64,000 nucleotides of DNA. Origin: RHLJ01 sp965247355 (GTDB taxonomy: Bacteria > Bacteroidota > Rhodothermia > Balneolales > Balneolaceae). The notes beneath the pieces are model-generated. The model searched no databases. It was not told the origin of the DNA and worked only from the letters and a program-made list of their open reading frames with translations. Shown one piece after another: positions 31,163-41,310 of the stretch. Made by a program: the position numbers and the translations under genes. The DNA lies in NCBI GenBank assembly GCA_965247355.1, contig OZ252011.1, forward strand, positions 3,410,001 to 3,474,000, written 5' to 3'. Each line of letters starts with the position of its first letter. The first letter of the stretch is position 1.

Positions 31163-32212
31163 TTATTTTTTAATTCTCTTCATAAATGACCCAAACCTTT
31201 TGTTTAAAGTTTTAGGAGCATTAAAACGATAGCCCAAATTAATCTGAAATCTCCCACGAGTATCAAAGACAGCACCTCCATTTTGATCATGAACAGTATT
31301 GCTTAGATCAAACATAGCTCCGGAAAAGAATCTGCCATTATCGTAACCTATAGTAGTACTTGCTGTAAAACTACGAACAAGTGATTGTTCAGAATTGGTA
31401 AAAGATTCATCAGAGAATCTGGTTGTTAATTTTCTGTGGAGATATCCAATACCTGCTTTTCCGCCAATAGAAAAATAGAAGTTTTCCTTCTGTACAAGAG
31501 TAATGGCGTATCCTAAGGAAGGGATAAGTTCCAAAGAGTTAGTTTTCTGAGAACTATTATTCTCATTTAGTTCAATTCTGTTATCAATGATATAATACCG
31601 GTAAGAAAGATCTGCTAAAAAACTTCCATTCGTTTTTATCTGTCTCTGATTAATAGCATCAATTGCAAAAAGAGAAAAGTTTGGGTTAAAGATATAGGTA
31701 GTAGCTCCTTTCCATGATAAATAATTGAGTTCGGGAAACTGAATAAAAGGATCGCCATTCATCCAGTTTGAATTGAAGTCTACAGTGTTCTCCAGATAAA
31801 ACCCTCTGATTTTTTGAAATGAAAGATGCTGATTAATATGGTCACCAATTCCAATGTCAGTGCCAAAGCGAATGATTTTTGAATTTCCTTTTAATAACTG
31901 ATCAGTATTCTGATTAAGAAAAGATGGAGTAAAAGAAACAGAAAAAAGAATGAATTGATATCCAAACTTATAACTATTTGAGATGGATGTATTTGGATCC
32001 AGTTGTAAATCCAGTTCATCGGTAATCAATCGGAAGCTTTCAATGTCATTATTGAGATTTGCTCGAATTGATATTCTCTCTTTGTAACTAATCACGTATT
32101 CATTCTTGGATACAGATTTAATAGAATCTGTATCAACCTGAGCAATTGATTCTATTGATAAGAGTGTCATGCTAACAATAGCAAAGAATGTGACTGATAA
32201 TCGAATCATCAA
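31163..32212 (-). CDS. DUF4421-like outer-membrane beta-barrel protein
   Basis: The 349-residue precursor has a signal peptide (cleavage near IAQ, residue 26). The mature part resembles the DUF4421 family of the Bacteroidetes branch: a KERISIRANLNNDIESFRL start, LDLQLDPNTSISNSYKFGYQFILFSVSF, then alternating amphipathic strands ending in NLGYRFNAPKTL, a typical barrel. Function of the family is unknown. The 349-residue length is usual. The gene is divergent from the GH81 glucanase, 113 bp away. Confidence 0.68.
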   Translation of the reverse strand: MMIRLSVTFFAIVSMTLLSIESIAQVDTDSIKSVSKNEYVISYKERISIRANLNNDIESFRLITDELDLQLDPNTSISNSYKFGYQFILFSVSFTPSFLNQNTDQLLKGNSKIIRFGTDIGIGDHINQHLSFQKIRGFYLENTVDFNSNWMNGDPFIQFPELNYLSWKGATTYIFNPNFSLFAIDAINQRQIKTNGSFLADLSYRYYIIDNRIELNENNSSQKTNSLELIPSLGYAITLVQKENFYFSIGGKAGIGYLHRKLTTRFSDESFTNSEQSLVRSFTASTTIGYDNGRFFSGAMFDLSNTVHDQNGGAVFDTRGRFQINLGYRFNAPKTLNKRFGSFMKRIKK

Positions 32213-32325
32213 AGAAGTTTGATTTAATTTTCATTGAAATCAACTATCAAGAGAATTCTTATCACGTTTTGGAATACAATAATTAGCTATTATTGTACAT
32301 AGTTATTTCATGTCAGTACTTCCTA

Positions 32326-35300
32326 ATGTATTTATTATCATCTCTTTATCGGTTTGTATCTTTTAAAAACCTGATCCCCTTTATCATTCTTATTGCTTTT
32401 TGTTCACTTAAGCTTGAAGCTCAGGTTAGTATTGGTAACGGAAGCTACAGCACTACCTTGCCATCCGGAGAAATAGGCCCACAAAACTTTACGGGTCAAA
32501 ATATACTGCCAAAAGTATCAGATTCATTTACACAAAGAGTGCAAACTAATGATTTTTGGAGTAGTTTGATTTTCCCGTTTTATGGGAATCCACACTCAGG
32601 GAAACTTATAGCTCATCCGCTTTCTATGCAGGCTGTAGCGGAAGGATTACAACTTAATTATACCTCTCAGCATACTTTCGCTAATGCAGCACCAGGTACC
32701 GATTTTTTGTTCCCTTACTATCCGAATGGACAACTTACAGTAGGTGTAGCGGGACTGAATGCCAGTGAAACCACGACTTATAAATACGACGACTGGACGG
32801 TCACAGCAGAATGGTTGGATGGAGATAAATCTATGCTTGCTACTTTGGGTCACGGTCTGCCGTTTGTGTATTTCGAAATTTCAGGGGGCGATGCAGCCAT
32901 TAATTTTAACGGAACTCCATCCGTTTGGGCTAATGACAATGGTGTATTAGGAGTAACCATCGATGGAAGACATTATGGAATTTTCGCTCCAACCGGATCA
33001 ACCTGGAATTCAGGTTCTACCTATACATCCAGTCTAAACGGGAAAGACTATTTATCGGTAGCTTTACTTCCGGATAATTCCCCATCAACCTTAAATGAAT
33101 TCAAATCCAGGGCATATGCATTTGTTACAAATAGTGTTGTGGAATGGGATTATGATGAATCAACCTCTACTGTTACATCAACCTATAGCTATGAAACCAC
33201 TTTAAAAGATTCAGCTGAAGGTAACATCAATGAAACCATTTCAGCATTATACCGACACCAATGGCTGTATGTAAATGAGCCTCTTACTGATTACACGTAT
33301 GTATCTCCAAGAGGAGAAATGAAGGTGCTGATGGGTAATACGTTTTCTACTACGCTCAAATTTCAGGGAGTACTTCCTGCATTACCAAATCAGGGAGATT
33401 ATAATCCTGATGTATTAATGGAATTGGTTTCAGAAGTAGCTAATGAATCACTTGAATCCGGTCCTTCTTATGAAAACGGGAAAGCGATGGCACGATTTGC
33501 TAATCTTGTTCATATCGCCGATCAACTCGGGATGACTACAGAAAGAGATTATTTTCTTTCAGCTATTAAAACACGCTTAGAAGATTGGTTAACGGTGGGA
33601 GGAGATCAGGAATATTCTTACAACTCTGATTGGGATGTGCTAACCGGTTATCCTTCCGGGTTCGGAGCTGATAATCAAATCAACGATCACCATTTTCATA
33701 TGAGCTATGCTATTGTCAGTGCAGCTACCATTGCTCAATACGATTCAGCGTGGGCAGCTCAGGAAAAATGGGGAGGTATGGTAAATATGCTTATCCGCGA
33801 TGCCAATAACTGGAACAGAAACGATGAACTCTTTCCATTTTTAAGATCGTATGACGTTTATGCAGGTCATTCATGGGCCGCTGGTCATGGAGATTTTGCT
33901 GAAGGTAATAATCAGGAATCCAGTTCCGAATCTATGAATTTTGCTTCTTCAGTAGTGCTTTGGGGAGAGGTTACCGGTCAAACTGAAATTCGGGACATGG
34001 GAATCTTTTTATATGCAACGGAAACAACAGCAGTAGAACAATATTGGTTTGATGTGGATGAAGAGGTTTTTCCTGAAGATTATCCTCATGAGGCAATTGC
34101 GATTGTCTGGGGATCAAAAGGTGTGCATGCAACCTGGTTTGGTGGAGATCCGGAGTTTGTACATGGTATAAACCTTCTTCCAATTACAAGCGGGTCACTG
34201 TATTTAGGCAGGCACCCGGATCATGTTGTTATAAATTATAATGAGGTTGTTGAAGAAAGAAGTGGGCAGCCACAGACATGGAAAGATATATTCTGGCAAT
34301 ATTTAGCACTAGCAGATGCCGATCAGGCCTTAACCTATTACCTTGCTGATCCGGATTACGAAGCTTTTGATGGAGAATCGAAGGCACATACTATGCATTG
34401 GTTGTACAATTTGAAGCGAATGGGTCAGGTTGATACCACAGTCACAGCCGATATTGCGACGTATGCTGTTTTCAAAAAAGGGGACGCCAATACCTATATC
34501 GCATACAATGCAGGCTCTGCTGAGCGATTGGTTTCATTCTCTGATGGATATTCTATGACTGTTCCTTCAGGCGAAATGCTAACGGAAACTACTGATCAGT
34601 CAAATCCAAATGCACCCGTTATTCTTTTAACTGCAAACAAAACGAGTGGTAAATCACCGCTTACTATCCAGTTTGATGCTACTAATAGTTTCGATCGAAA
34701 TGATAAAGCACTATCCTTCTATTGGGATTTTGGTGTGCAGGGGACAAGTACTGCAACTGATACGAGTGTGACTTTTACTGAAGTAGGTGAATATACCGTT
34801 AAGTTAACAGTAGAAAATACAGATGGACTAGTTTCTGAAGATAGTGTTCAGATTGAAGTCCTTCCAAATGGAACAGCTTTTGGAGGAACGCCGGCAACAG
34901 TACCAGGAAGAATCGAAGCTGAAAACTATGATTTAGGCGGAGAAGGAATTGCATATCACGATACCGAAGCAGATAATGTTGGCGGACCTGAAGCTTTCAG
35001 AGCTAATGAAGGTGTTGATATAAGTGCTGATGGCGGTTCAATTCATGTGTATTGGATTGTAGCAGGAGAATGGATTGAATACACCTTTGAAGTACAGGAA
35101 GAAGGGAATTATATCATTAAACCAAATTTCGCTACGGTACCCGGCTTTGGTAATTTCACACTCTATGTTGATAATGTGAACATAAGCGGGAAGATTCCTG
35201 TAACAGGAACGGGTAGTTTTATCAATTTTCAACCATTCGAAGTAGATGCTGTATTTCTCGAAGAAGGAACCCATATCATGCGGTTTGAATTTGATACGGA

Positions 35301-35661
35301 TGCAGGCTCAGAAAAAAAGAATTGGCTAATGAGTTTTAATAATATTGATGTTGAAAAAACAAGTTCAGTTTCAAAAAAAGATGAGAGGTTCAAGCCTGAA
35401 GAATTTAGTTTATCTCAAAATTACCCGAATCCATTTAATCCAAGTACACAAATTAACTTTACAATGCCCGAAGCATCGTTAGTTACCCTGGAGGTTGTAA
35501 ACATGTTGGGACAAAAGGTGGCTACACTCGTGAATGAACAAAAACCTGCCGGACGATACTCAGTTAATTTTGATGCTTCGAAACTAGCAAGCGGGGTTTA
35601 TTTCTACACCTTAAAAGCTGGAGATTTCAGTCAGGTTAGGAAGATGCTTCTGATTAAATAG
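32326..35661 (+). CDS. GH81 endo-beta-1,3-glucanase with PKD, CBM6 and T9SS tail
   Basis: From the ATG at 32326 (a TTG 33 bases upstream is less likely) the protein has 1111 residues: a signal segment ending LKLEAQ near residue 34, then a glycoside hydrolase 81 domain (about 40-720). GH81 motifs include NDFWSSLIFPFYG, NDHHFHMSYAI near 454 (catalytic Asp region), GHSWAAGHGDF and the acid NQESSSES near 530. A PKD domain follows (765-847), a carbohydrate-binding CBM6-like domain (860-1013) and a T9SS tail with NYPNPFNPSTQI and a terminal MLLIK. It should degrade laminarin or similar beta-1,3-glucans outside the cell. It fits a marine polysaccharide lifestyle. Confidence 0.92.
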   Translation: MYLLSSLYRFVSFKNLIPFIILIAFCSLKLEAQVSIGNGSYSTTLPSGEIGPQNFTGQNILPKVSDSFTQRVQTNDFWSSLIFPFYGNPHSGKLIAHPLSMQAVAEGLQLNYTSQHTFANAAPGTDFLFPYYPNGQLTVGVAGLNASETTTYKYDDWTVTAEWLDGDKSMLATLGHGLPFVYFEISGGDAAINFNGTPSVWANDNGVLGVTIDGRHYGIFAPTGSTWNSGSTYTSSLNGKDYLSVALLPDNSPSTLNEFKSRAYAFVTNSVVEWDYDESTSTVTSTYSYETTLKDSAEGNINETISALYRHQWLYVNEPLTDYTYVSPRGEMKVLMGNTFSTTLKFQGVLPALPNQGDYNPDVLMELVSEVANESLESGPSYENGKAMARFANLVHIADQLGMTTERDYFLSAIKTRLEDWLTVGGDQEYSYNSDWDVLTGYPSGFGADNQINDHHFHMSYAIVSAATIAQYDSAWAAQEKWGGMVNMLIRDANNWNRNDELFPFLRSYDVYAGHSWAAGHGDFAEGNNQESSSESMNFASSVVLWGEVTGQTEIRDMGIFLYATETTAVEQYWFDVDEEVFPEDYPHEAIAIVWGSKGVHATWFGGDPEFVHGINLLPITSGSLYLGRHPDHVVINYNEVVEERSGQPQTWKDIFWQYLALADADQALTYYLADPDYEAFDGESKAHTMHWLYNLKRMGQVDTTVTADIATYAVFKKGDANTYIAYNAGSAERLVSFSDGYSMTVPSGEMLTETTDQSNPNAPVILLTANKTSGKSPLTIQFDATNSFDRNDKALSFYWDFGVQGTSTATDTSVTFTEVGEYTVKLTVENTDGLVSEDSVQIEVLPNGTAFGGTPATVPGRIEAENYDLGGEGIAYHDTEADNVGGPEAFRANEGVDISADGGSIHVYWIVAGEWIEYTFEVQEEGNYIIKPNFATVPGFGNFTLYVDNVNISGKIPVTGTGSFINFQPFEVDAVFLEEGTHIMRFEFDTDAGSEKKNWLMSFNNIDVEKTSSVSKKDERFKPEEFSLSQNYPNPFNPSTQINFTMPEASLVTLEVVNMLGQKVATLVNEQKPAGRYSVNFDASKLASGVYFYTLKAGDFSQVRKMLLIK

Positions 35662-35773
35662 GTAGTCTTTAGATAAATATAGTTTAACCTTCCTTATATC
35701 TTTCTAATACGCTTTCAGTGATATCTTTTTTTTGTATACTCTACTCATATTATTAAGGTGTGCAGAGTCTTTT

Positions 35774-37873
35774 ATGTTGGTTAAATTATTTGCTTTTGTT
35801 TTAGCATTCGGGATTGGAGCTGAAAAAGCATATCCAATTGAGTCTTTTTTTATTCAACAAGAGGTTGATACATTAAAGGTGGTTCAGCTACTTGATGAAG
35901 CTGATATTTTTATTAAAAACAGCCAGTATGCAGAAGCACGTAAAAAGATAGATCAAGCCGGTGAATGGGCTGAAGAGCTCGATTTTTCAAAAGGGAAACA
36001 GCTTACTGCCTTGCGAATGGCAGAGGTATATCTGAGTGTTCAATTTTTTGATTCGGCCCGTGTTGTATTGGAAAATGCACTCGAAGACTTTCCGGAATCA
36101 GACTACAAAATCCAACTTTATAATTTACTTGCTACCGCTTACAGATACATGAATGAGCTGGACAAAGCCATCGAAACCTATCAGATGGTATTGGAATTAG
36201 CTGAGGAAAATGGTCGGTACAGGATGATCGCTGCGATTCATCAAAATATGGGGGTAGCATATATAAATATGGGAAAGAAAGCTGAAGGTCTTAATAGCTT
36301 TCTTTTTTCGATAGAATATGCAGAACAGGAAAAAGATACTGCCTTTTTAGCGGTTGCTTATAACAATCTGGGGGATACATATAATAATTTTGGAGATTAT
36401 GAGCAGGCCGAGTTTTATCTTCAGAAATCCTATGAGTTGGCTGTAATTAATAATCTCAGGTCAGATCTTCTCAGAGTGACCATAAACCTAGCCAATTTGA
36501 AGGGAAATCTCGAAGAATTTGATGATGCACTTCAGTTATATCAACAAGCGTTGGACTTGAGCAAAGAAGTACGTCCCAATACACCCCCGTTCAGAATCCT
36601 GTACAATCTTGGAAATCTTTATCTTAAAATGGAATCTCCGGATGAAGCCATTTTGTATTTAGAAGAATCTCTCGATTATTGTATACAATTAAATATACCT
36701 CCGGGAATTTACTATAATTATGGCGGCCTTGGCGACGCAGCAAATCAAAAGGGGCAATTAACAGAAGCCATTAGAAGACATAAGCAGGCACTGGAAGTTG
36801 CCATGCAAATGGGGTCACTTCCATTTATCCAGGAAACAAGACTAAAGCTATATGAGCTGAATAAAGAGGTAGGTAATTTTGAGTCGGCTTTAATTCAGTT
36901 TGAGGAATATGAAGCAATATCAGATAGTATGCTCGATCTGGAACAGGAGCGGAGTTTTGCTGAATTAGAGAATCGTTTAGAACTAAACAGGCAAACAGAA
37001 ATCAATGCATTGCTGGAAGAAAAGCAATTGCAGCAGGAGAAAAAACTTCAGTTTCAGTTGTGGTTGATAATTACGGCGGCTTTCGTCATCATTTTGATTC
37101 TATACATCCTGTATACAATCAATCAGGCAAGTAAAGAAAAAACTAAAGCATATAATCAATTAGCCGAACAACGAGAGGAGCTTGAAAAGTTAAATCAGGA
37201 GATGAACAAGCTGTTTGCCATTATTGCTCATGATTTACGAGCCCCCTTAGCTTCTATGCACGGTATTTTATTTTTACTGAAAAATGGAGATTTGTCGAAA
37301 GATGAGATCGTTGCTTATACGGATGAAATTGAAGGAAACGTACAAAAGAATATCGACGTAATGGAGGATCTTCTTTCCTGGGCTAAACGACAAATGACAG
37401 GTATCACTTTTGTAAAAGAAGAGCTGAATATTCATGAGTTGGTTAATGAAGTAATTGGCAAACAGGAAAGCAGGTATAAAGGCAAAAATATTTCCGTTAC
37501 AAATAAAGTGAACAAAAGCCTGAGTATCCAAACGGATGAAAATGCACTGAAGTTGATCCTGAGAAACCTTTTATCGAACAGTATAAAGTTTACGGATCAT
37601 GGAGGTAGTATTAACTTTTCAAGTTCAGACAAAGAGGATGAAATTCAGCTTTGTGTAATTGACACCGGTATCGGAATGTCTGAGGATTTACAGGAGAGAG
37701 TATTTTCTAATCGTAGCATTTCTTTTTCTCTGGAAGGCACTAAAGGAGAGAAAGGAACCGGATTTGGTCTAAGTCTTATTAAAGAGTTTGTTGATAAACT
37801 AGGAGGCTCTATCACTATAGAAAGTGAAGAAGGCAAAGGAACCAAATTCTGTATTGACTTACCTAAGGAGTAA
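35774..37873 (+). CDS. TPR-domain sensor histidine kinase
   Basis: The ATG at 35774 gives a 699-residue protein with a signal-like N-terminus. A TTG at 35732 would lengthen it by 14 residues. About nine TPR-type repeats span residues 40-360 (for example DKAIETYQMVLELAEENGR), followed by a coiled coil (375-420), one membrane helix (about 424-448) and the kinase core: HisKA with phospho-acceptor His486 (FAIIAHDLRAPLASM), N box LRNLLSNSIKFTDHGG, G1 DTGIGMSED and G2 GTGFGLSL. It senses an unknown cue outside the membrane. No response regulator is adjacent. Such TPR-HKs are common in the Bacteroidetes branch. Confidence 0.93.
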   Translation: MLVKLFAFVLAFGIGAEKAYPIESFFIQQEVDTLKVVQLLDEADIFIKNSQYAEARKKIDQAGEWAEELDFSKGKQLTALRMAEVYLSVQFFDSARVVLENALEDFPESDYKIQLYNLLATAYRYMNELDKAIETYQMVLELAEENGRYRMIAAIHQNMGVAYINMGKKAEGLNSFLFSIEYAEQEKDTAFLAVAYNNLGDTYNNFGDYEQAEFYLQKSYELAVINNLRSDLLRVTINLANLKGNLEEFDDALQLYQQALDLSKEVRPNTPPFRILYNLGNLYLKMESPDEAILYLEESLDYCIQLNIPPGIYYNYGGLGDAANQKGQLTEAIRRHKQALEVAMQMGSLPFIQETRLKLYELNKEVGNFESALIQFEEYEAISDSMLDLEQERSFAELENRLELNRQTEINALLEEKQLQQEKKLQFQLWLIITAAFVIILILYILYTINQASKEKTKAYNQLAEQREELEKLNQEMNKLFAIIAHDLRAPLASMHGILFLLKNGDLSKDEIVAYTDEIEGNVQKNIDVMEDLLSWAKRQMTGITFVKEELNIHELVNEVIGKQESRYKGKNISVTNKVNKSLSIQTDENALKLILRNLLSNSIKFTDHGGSINFSSSDKEDEIQLCVIDTGIGMSEDLQERVFSNRSISFSLEGTKGEKGTGFGLSLIKEFVDKLGGSITIESEEGKGTKFCIDLPKE

Positions 37874-37967
37874 AACAATTCTTGGCTGGGACTATTCTAT
37901 GATTTCGGAATGCATTATGTTTCAGCTCTGTTAATCAGGTAACCGATAATCAAAAAAAGAAAATATT

Positions 37968-38393
37968 ATGCCAGATAAAAAAGCATCAGCCGTTTGGAGC
38001 GGAGATTTAAAAGGTGGAAGTGGAACTATGAGTTCAGATAGCGGGGTGTTAAGTGATGCAGCTTATACCTTTGCTTCCAGATTTGAAGATGAAGGAAAAA
38101 GTAATCCGGAAGAGTTGATTGGTGCAGCTCATGCAGGATGTTATTCTATGGCACTTTCTAACGAGCTACACAAAGCAGGACATGAATCTAACAGCGTGGA
38201 TACAAAAGCCACCGTTACGCTTGAAATGGTAGATGGTGCTCCAACGATTACAACTGTAAAATTAGTAGCTGTAGCAGATGTTCCGGGACTTGACGACGAT
38301 GAGTTTCAAAAAATTGCCGAAGCAACTAAAGCTGCATGTCCGGTATCACGTGTACTAAATGCAGAAATTGAATTAGATGCTTCATTAGCCTGA
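37968..38393 (+). CDS. osmC: OsmC-family peroxidase
   Basis: The 141-residue protein has the OsmC pattern: an N-terminal AVWSGDLKGGSGTMS strand pair, the first reactive cysteine in HAGCYSMALS (Cys58) with the nearby Glu of NPEELIGAAH, and the second in AACPVSRVLNAE (Cys125). OsmC proteins reduce organic hydroperoxides with the Cys pair. The length (140-145) and the order of motifs match OsmC rather than Ohr. It is a lone gene before a bidirectional terminator. Confidence 0.9.
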   Translation: MPDKKASAVWSGDLKGGSGTMSSDSGVLSDAAYTFASRFEDEGKSNPEELIGAAHAGCYSMALSNELHKAGHESNSVDTKATVTLEMVDGAPTITTVKLVAVADVPGLDDDEFQKIAEATKAACPVSRVLNAEIELDASLA

Positions 38394-38413
38394 TTCGAAC
38401 CACAATAAATTTC

Positions 38414-38443
38414 AAAAGCCATGTTTAAAAGCATGGCTTTTTT
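38414..38443. terminator. Bidirectional terminator between osmC and the membrane gene
   Basis: A stem AAAAGCCATG (38414-38423) with CATGGCTTTT (38432-38441) and T/A runs on both sides ends the convergent plus- and minus-strand genes. Confidence 0.85.
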
Positions 38444-39620
38444 ATTTTGCTTCATCCAACTTCAGATCTTTAGCAAGTTCTTTGTCTTTACTGGTTTTCC
38501 AAATGAACTGATCGAGGAAGTAATGATGTAAAGCTAATCCAAGCAGTGTACCCTGTAGAAGTTTATCAGTTCCAAAATCTGCAAAGAGCATTTTTTCGCT
38601 TGTAACCATAAAAGGAATGCATCCCGGATGTACTTCAAATGTACATCCGAGCAATCGGAAAATTACTCCCATCATTACTGCTGTAAGAATATAACGAGGT
38701 AGAGACTTTGTAAGCTTAGCAGATAAGCCAAATTGGGTTTTATCTTTAGCTTTTCGGTATCGGTTCTTGTGATGGAACCATACAATAGCATGGTATTGTA
38801 GATCATGAAAAATAGTTACAAAGGCACCAAATCCAAGTAATCCGGCTGATAGAACGGCATCAGAAAAACAGATATAAATATGAAGAGGGATAACTGCAAA
38901 CAGAAAGAGTGCTTTAGGAATATTTACACCCTCTCCCCGACGAACTAGGTAAATCTGTCGGGTAATGTATGCAACACAAAGCAACCCAATTACTCCTAGA
39001 GTAAACCAGGAAACAAGGCTTACCGCTGAAATTCCAACTAAAGATTCTACACTTGATAAAACAGGAGCAAGCAGAGTATTTGTTTCAGGAAAGCGAACAA
39101 TAAACACCACAAATGGAAGCATTAAGCCACCATACAATAAACTGGAATCCAGATAATAGTCCCATTTCACCTGCTCTTTGTTCTTTTTCTTGTACAATGC
39201 TAAGAAGCCATAATGTTGACGTACTACATGCCAGTAGGCCCACAACCCGAAAAATGAAGTAAAGATAATCCAGGGGATATCATAACCGGTAGAACCAAAT
39301 TGGTACATAAGGTACGAAAGAGTGATAACCGCCGGTCCGGCTAAAAACCACAACAGACTCCAAAGCAAAAGCTTCTTACGCTGTTTAAACTCTTGTTTAT
39401 CAAGATAAGTGCGACTGTATGTTCCGAAAAAATGTGGGGTATCAATGAAAGCCACCCAAAAGAACCAGATGGTTACCATGTCCCAGCCGAGCCCGGCATA
39501 CATAAACATGAGCAGGTAACCACCTAATGCGCCACCGATAAACCAGATTAAATCTGTGCGTTTATCAATAATCCAATTCGATGTGTACCAATTATTTGCA
39601 GAGGGTGCGAGTGTAGCCAT
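38442..39620 (-). CDS. Histidine-rich multi-pass membrane protein
   Basis: The 392-residue protein has about nine to ten hydrophobic helices. Conserved-looking His clusters sit near membrane edges: TPHFFGTYSRTY (His63), YWHVVRQHYGF, FHDLQYHAIVWFHHKNR and LHHYFLDQFIW. This arrangement resembles integral-membrane metal-dependent oxygenases (fatty-acid hydroxylase or Brp/Blh carotene-cleaving type), but I cannot assign a family. The 188-bp gap upstream is divergent with purF. A metal- or haem-binding function is a reasonable guess. Confidence 0.6.
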   Translation of the reverse strand: MATLAPSANNWYTSNWIIDKRTDLIWFIGGALGGYLLMFMYAGLGWDMVTIWFFWVAFIDTPHFFGTYSRTYLDKQEFKQRKKLLLWSLLWFLAGPAVITLSYLMYQFGSTGYDIPWIIFTSFFGLWAYWHVVRQHYGFLALYKKKNKEQVKWDYYLDSSLLYGGLMLPFVVFIVRFPETNTLLAPVLSSVESLVGISAVSLVSWFTLGVIGLLCVAYITRQIYLVRRGEGVNIPKALFLFAVIPLHIYICFSDAVLSAGLLGFGAFVTIFHDLQYHAIVWFHHKNRYRKAKDKTQFGLSAKLTKSLPRYILTAVMMGVIFRLLGCTFEVHPGCIPFMVTSEKMLFADFGTDKLLQGTLLGLALHHYFLDQFIWKTSKDKELAKDLKLDEAK

Positions 39621-39762
39621 TTATAGAATTTATTCTGATGAATAAGAAATGTTAAAATTATAACAATTAAGAAGCGAGGCAAAGAGAAATTTCAGATTTC
39701 ACAAAAATCAAATTTAAAAGAATATAATCCACTTCTAATTCCCACTTCCGCTTATCATTTAG

Positions 39763-39770
39763 TATCTTTG
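39763..39770 (+). promoter_or_regulatory. Candidate -7 element of the purF promoter
   Basis: TATCTTTG matches the TAnnTTTG -7 consensus of Bacteroidetes housekeeping promoters, 38 bp upstream of the purF ATG. A -33 TTTG is not evident at the expected spacing. Confidence 0.4.
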
Positions 39771-39807
39771 TCTTTCTCTGGAAAACCTCACTTTTGGAGC
39801 AGATTTA

Positions 39808-41310
39808 ATGAGCGATAAACCACGCGAATATTGTGGCATTTTTGGTGTTTTTGATCATCCCGATGCAGCCCTGTTAACCTATTACGGACTGCACTCACTC
39901 CAGCACCGTGGGCAAGAATCGGCCGGTATTGTTACCTCACATTTTGATGAAGAAAAAAATCGGCCCGTTATGCCGATGTTCAAAGATTTTGGGTTGGTCT
40001 TAAATGTATTTAACAAGCCTAAGATTTTTAAGAAAATTTTAAAAGGAAGATCTGCGATTGGGCATAACCGGTATTCTACCTCTGGTTCGTCAAAGAACCC
40101 GGCTAATATCCAGCCATTCAGAGTTCATTACAGAAGTGGAAATATTGCGATTGGACATAACGGGAACTTGTCTAATGCAAAGCAAATCCGTTCAAGGTTC
40201 AGGGATGAGGGGGTTATCTTCCAGAGTACTTCTGATACTGAACTTATTCTTCATCTGATTGCCCAAAGTCAGTATGATGATCAAATGGATCAGATTATGG
40301 ACGCACTTAAGCAAATCGAAGGAGCTTATTGCTTAGTGATGCTTACAGACGATAAGCTTATTGCCGTTCGTGATCCTAACGGGTTTAGACCTCTTGCCCT
40401 GGGTAAAATTGATGGGAAGTTTTGTGTGGCTAGTGAAACCTGTGCTTTTGATATCAACAATGCAGAATATATTCGTGATGTTCAACCGGGTGAAGTTATT
40501 GTAATTGATAAAGAGGCGACTGAAAATGGGGAACCTAAATCCTATTTCATTGAGCCGGAAATTGGTACCAGTACCAGTCAGTGTATTTTCGAATACGTGT
40601 ATTTCTCTCGCCCTGATAGTATGATTTTCGGAGAGATGGTAGACAAAATTAGACGAAACCTTGGAAAAGCTCTGGCTAAGGAACATCCTATTAATGAGGT
40701 TGTAAAAAACAATCCTTCAGGAAGAAAGCCGGTCGTAATTTCGGTACCTGATTCCAGTAATACCGCTGCTCTGGGATATGCCAGCGAAAACCAGAAATTG
40801 GGACATGATTGTAAATACGATATTGGGTTAATTAGAAATCATTATGTAGGACGTACATTTATATCTCCCGGTCAAAAGTCACGTGAGCAAAAAGTACGAA
40901 CTAAGTTTAACCCTGTTCGGGGAGTAATTGAAGGCAGAAGTGTAATTATAGTGGATGATTCTATTGTTCGCGGAACTACTTCTCAATTATTGGTGGATAT
41001 GATCCGGGCATGCAATCCTTCCGAAATTCACTTTATTGTTAGTTCACCACCTATCATCAGTCCATGCTATTACGGAATGGATTTTCCAACTCCGGAAGAG
41101 TTGATTGCCAACAGATTTGATAAAGATATTGACAGGATGGCAAAAGAAATCGGAGTGGATAGCTTAAGATATCTTTCGCCTGATGGACTTGTTAATGCGG
41201 TAAAAGAAGCGAATCCATCCGAACATGAATATTGCACTGCTTGTTTCACAGCTAAGTATCCTGTACCGGTTAATTTTGGTGTAGAGAAAGAAGAAAACGA
41301 ACTTGTTTGA
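39808..41310 (+). CDS. purF: Amidophosphoribosyltransferase
   Basis: The 500-residue protein catalyses the first committed step of purine synthesis, making phosphoribosylamine from PRPP and glutamine. The N-terminal Ntn-type glutaminase begins at Cys9 (EYCGIFGVF) with a short propeptide, and has SLQHRGQESAGI and GHNRYSTSG. The C-terminal domain carries the PRPP loop VIIVDDSIVRGTTS. Four cysteines compatible with an Fe-S cluster site are present (near 263, 416 and 471-474). The next gene, engB, overlaps its stop codon by one base, so they are translationally coupled. Confidence 0.97.
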   Translation: MSDKPREYCGIFGVFDHPDAALLTYYGLHSLQHRGQESAGIVTSHFDEEKNRPVMPMFKDFGLVLNVFNKPKIFKKILKGRSAIGHNRYSTSGSSKNPANIQPFRVHYRSGNIAIGHNGNLSNAKQIRSRFRDEGVIFQSTSDTELILHLIAQSQYDDQMDQIMDALKQIEGAYCLVMLTDDKLIAVRDPNGFRPLALGKIDGKFCVASETCAFDINNAEYIRDVQPGEVIVIDKEATENGEPKSYFIEPEIGTSTSQCIFEYVYFSRPDSMIFGEMVDKIRRNLGKALAKEHPINEVVKNNPSGRKPVVISVPDSSNTAALGYASENQKLGHDCKYDIGLIRNHYVGRTFISPGQKSREQKVRTKFNPVRGVIEGRSVIIVDDSIVRGTTSQLLVDMIRACNPSEIHFIVSSPPIISPCYYGMDFPTPEELIANRFDKDIDRMAKEIGVDSLRYLSPDGLVNAVKEANPSEHEYCTACFTAKYPVPVNFGVEKEENELV

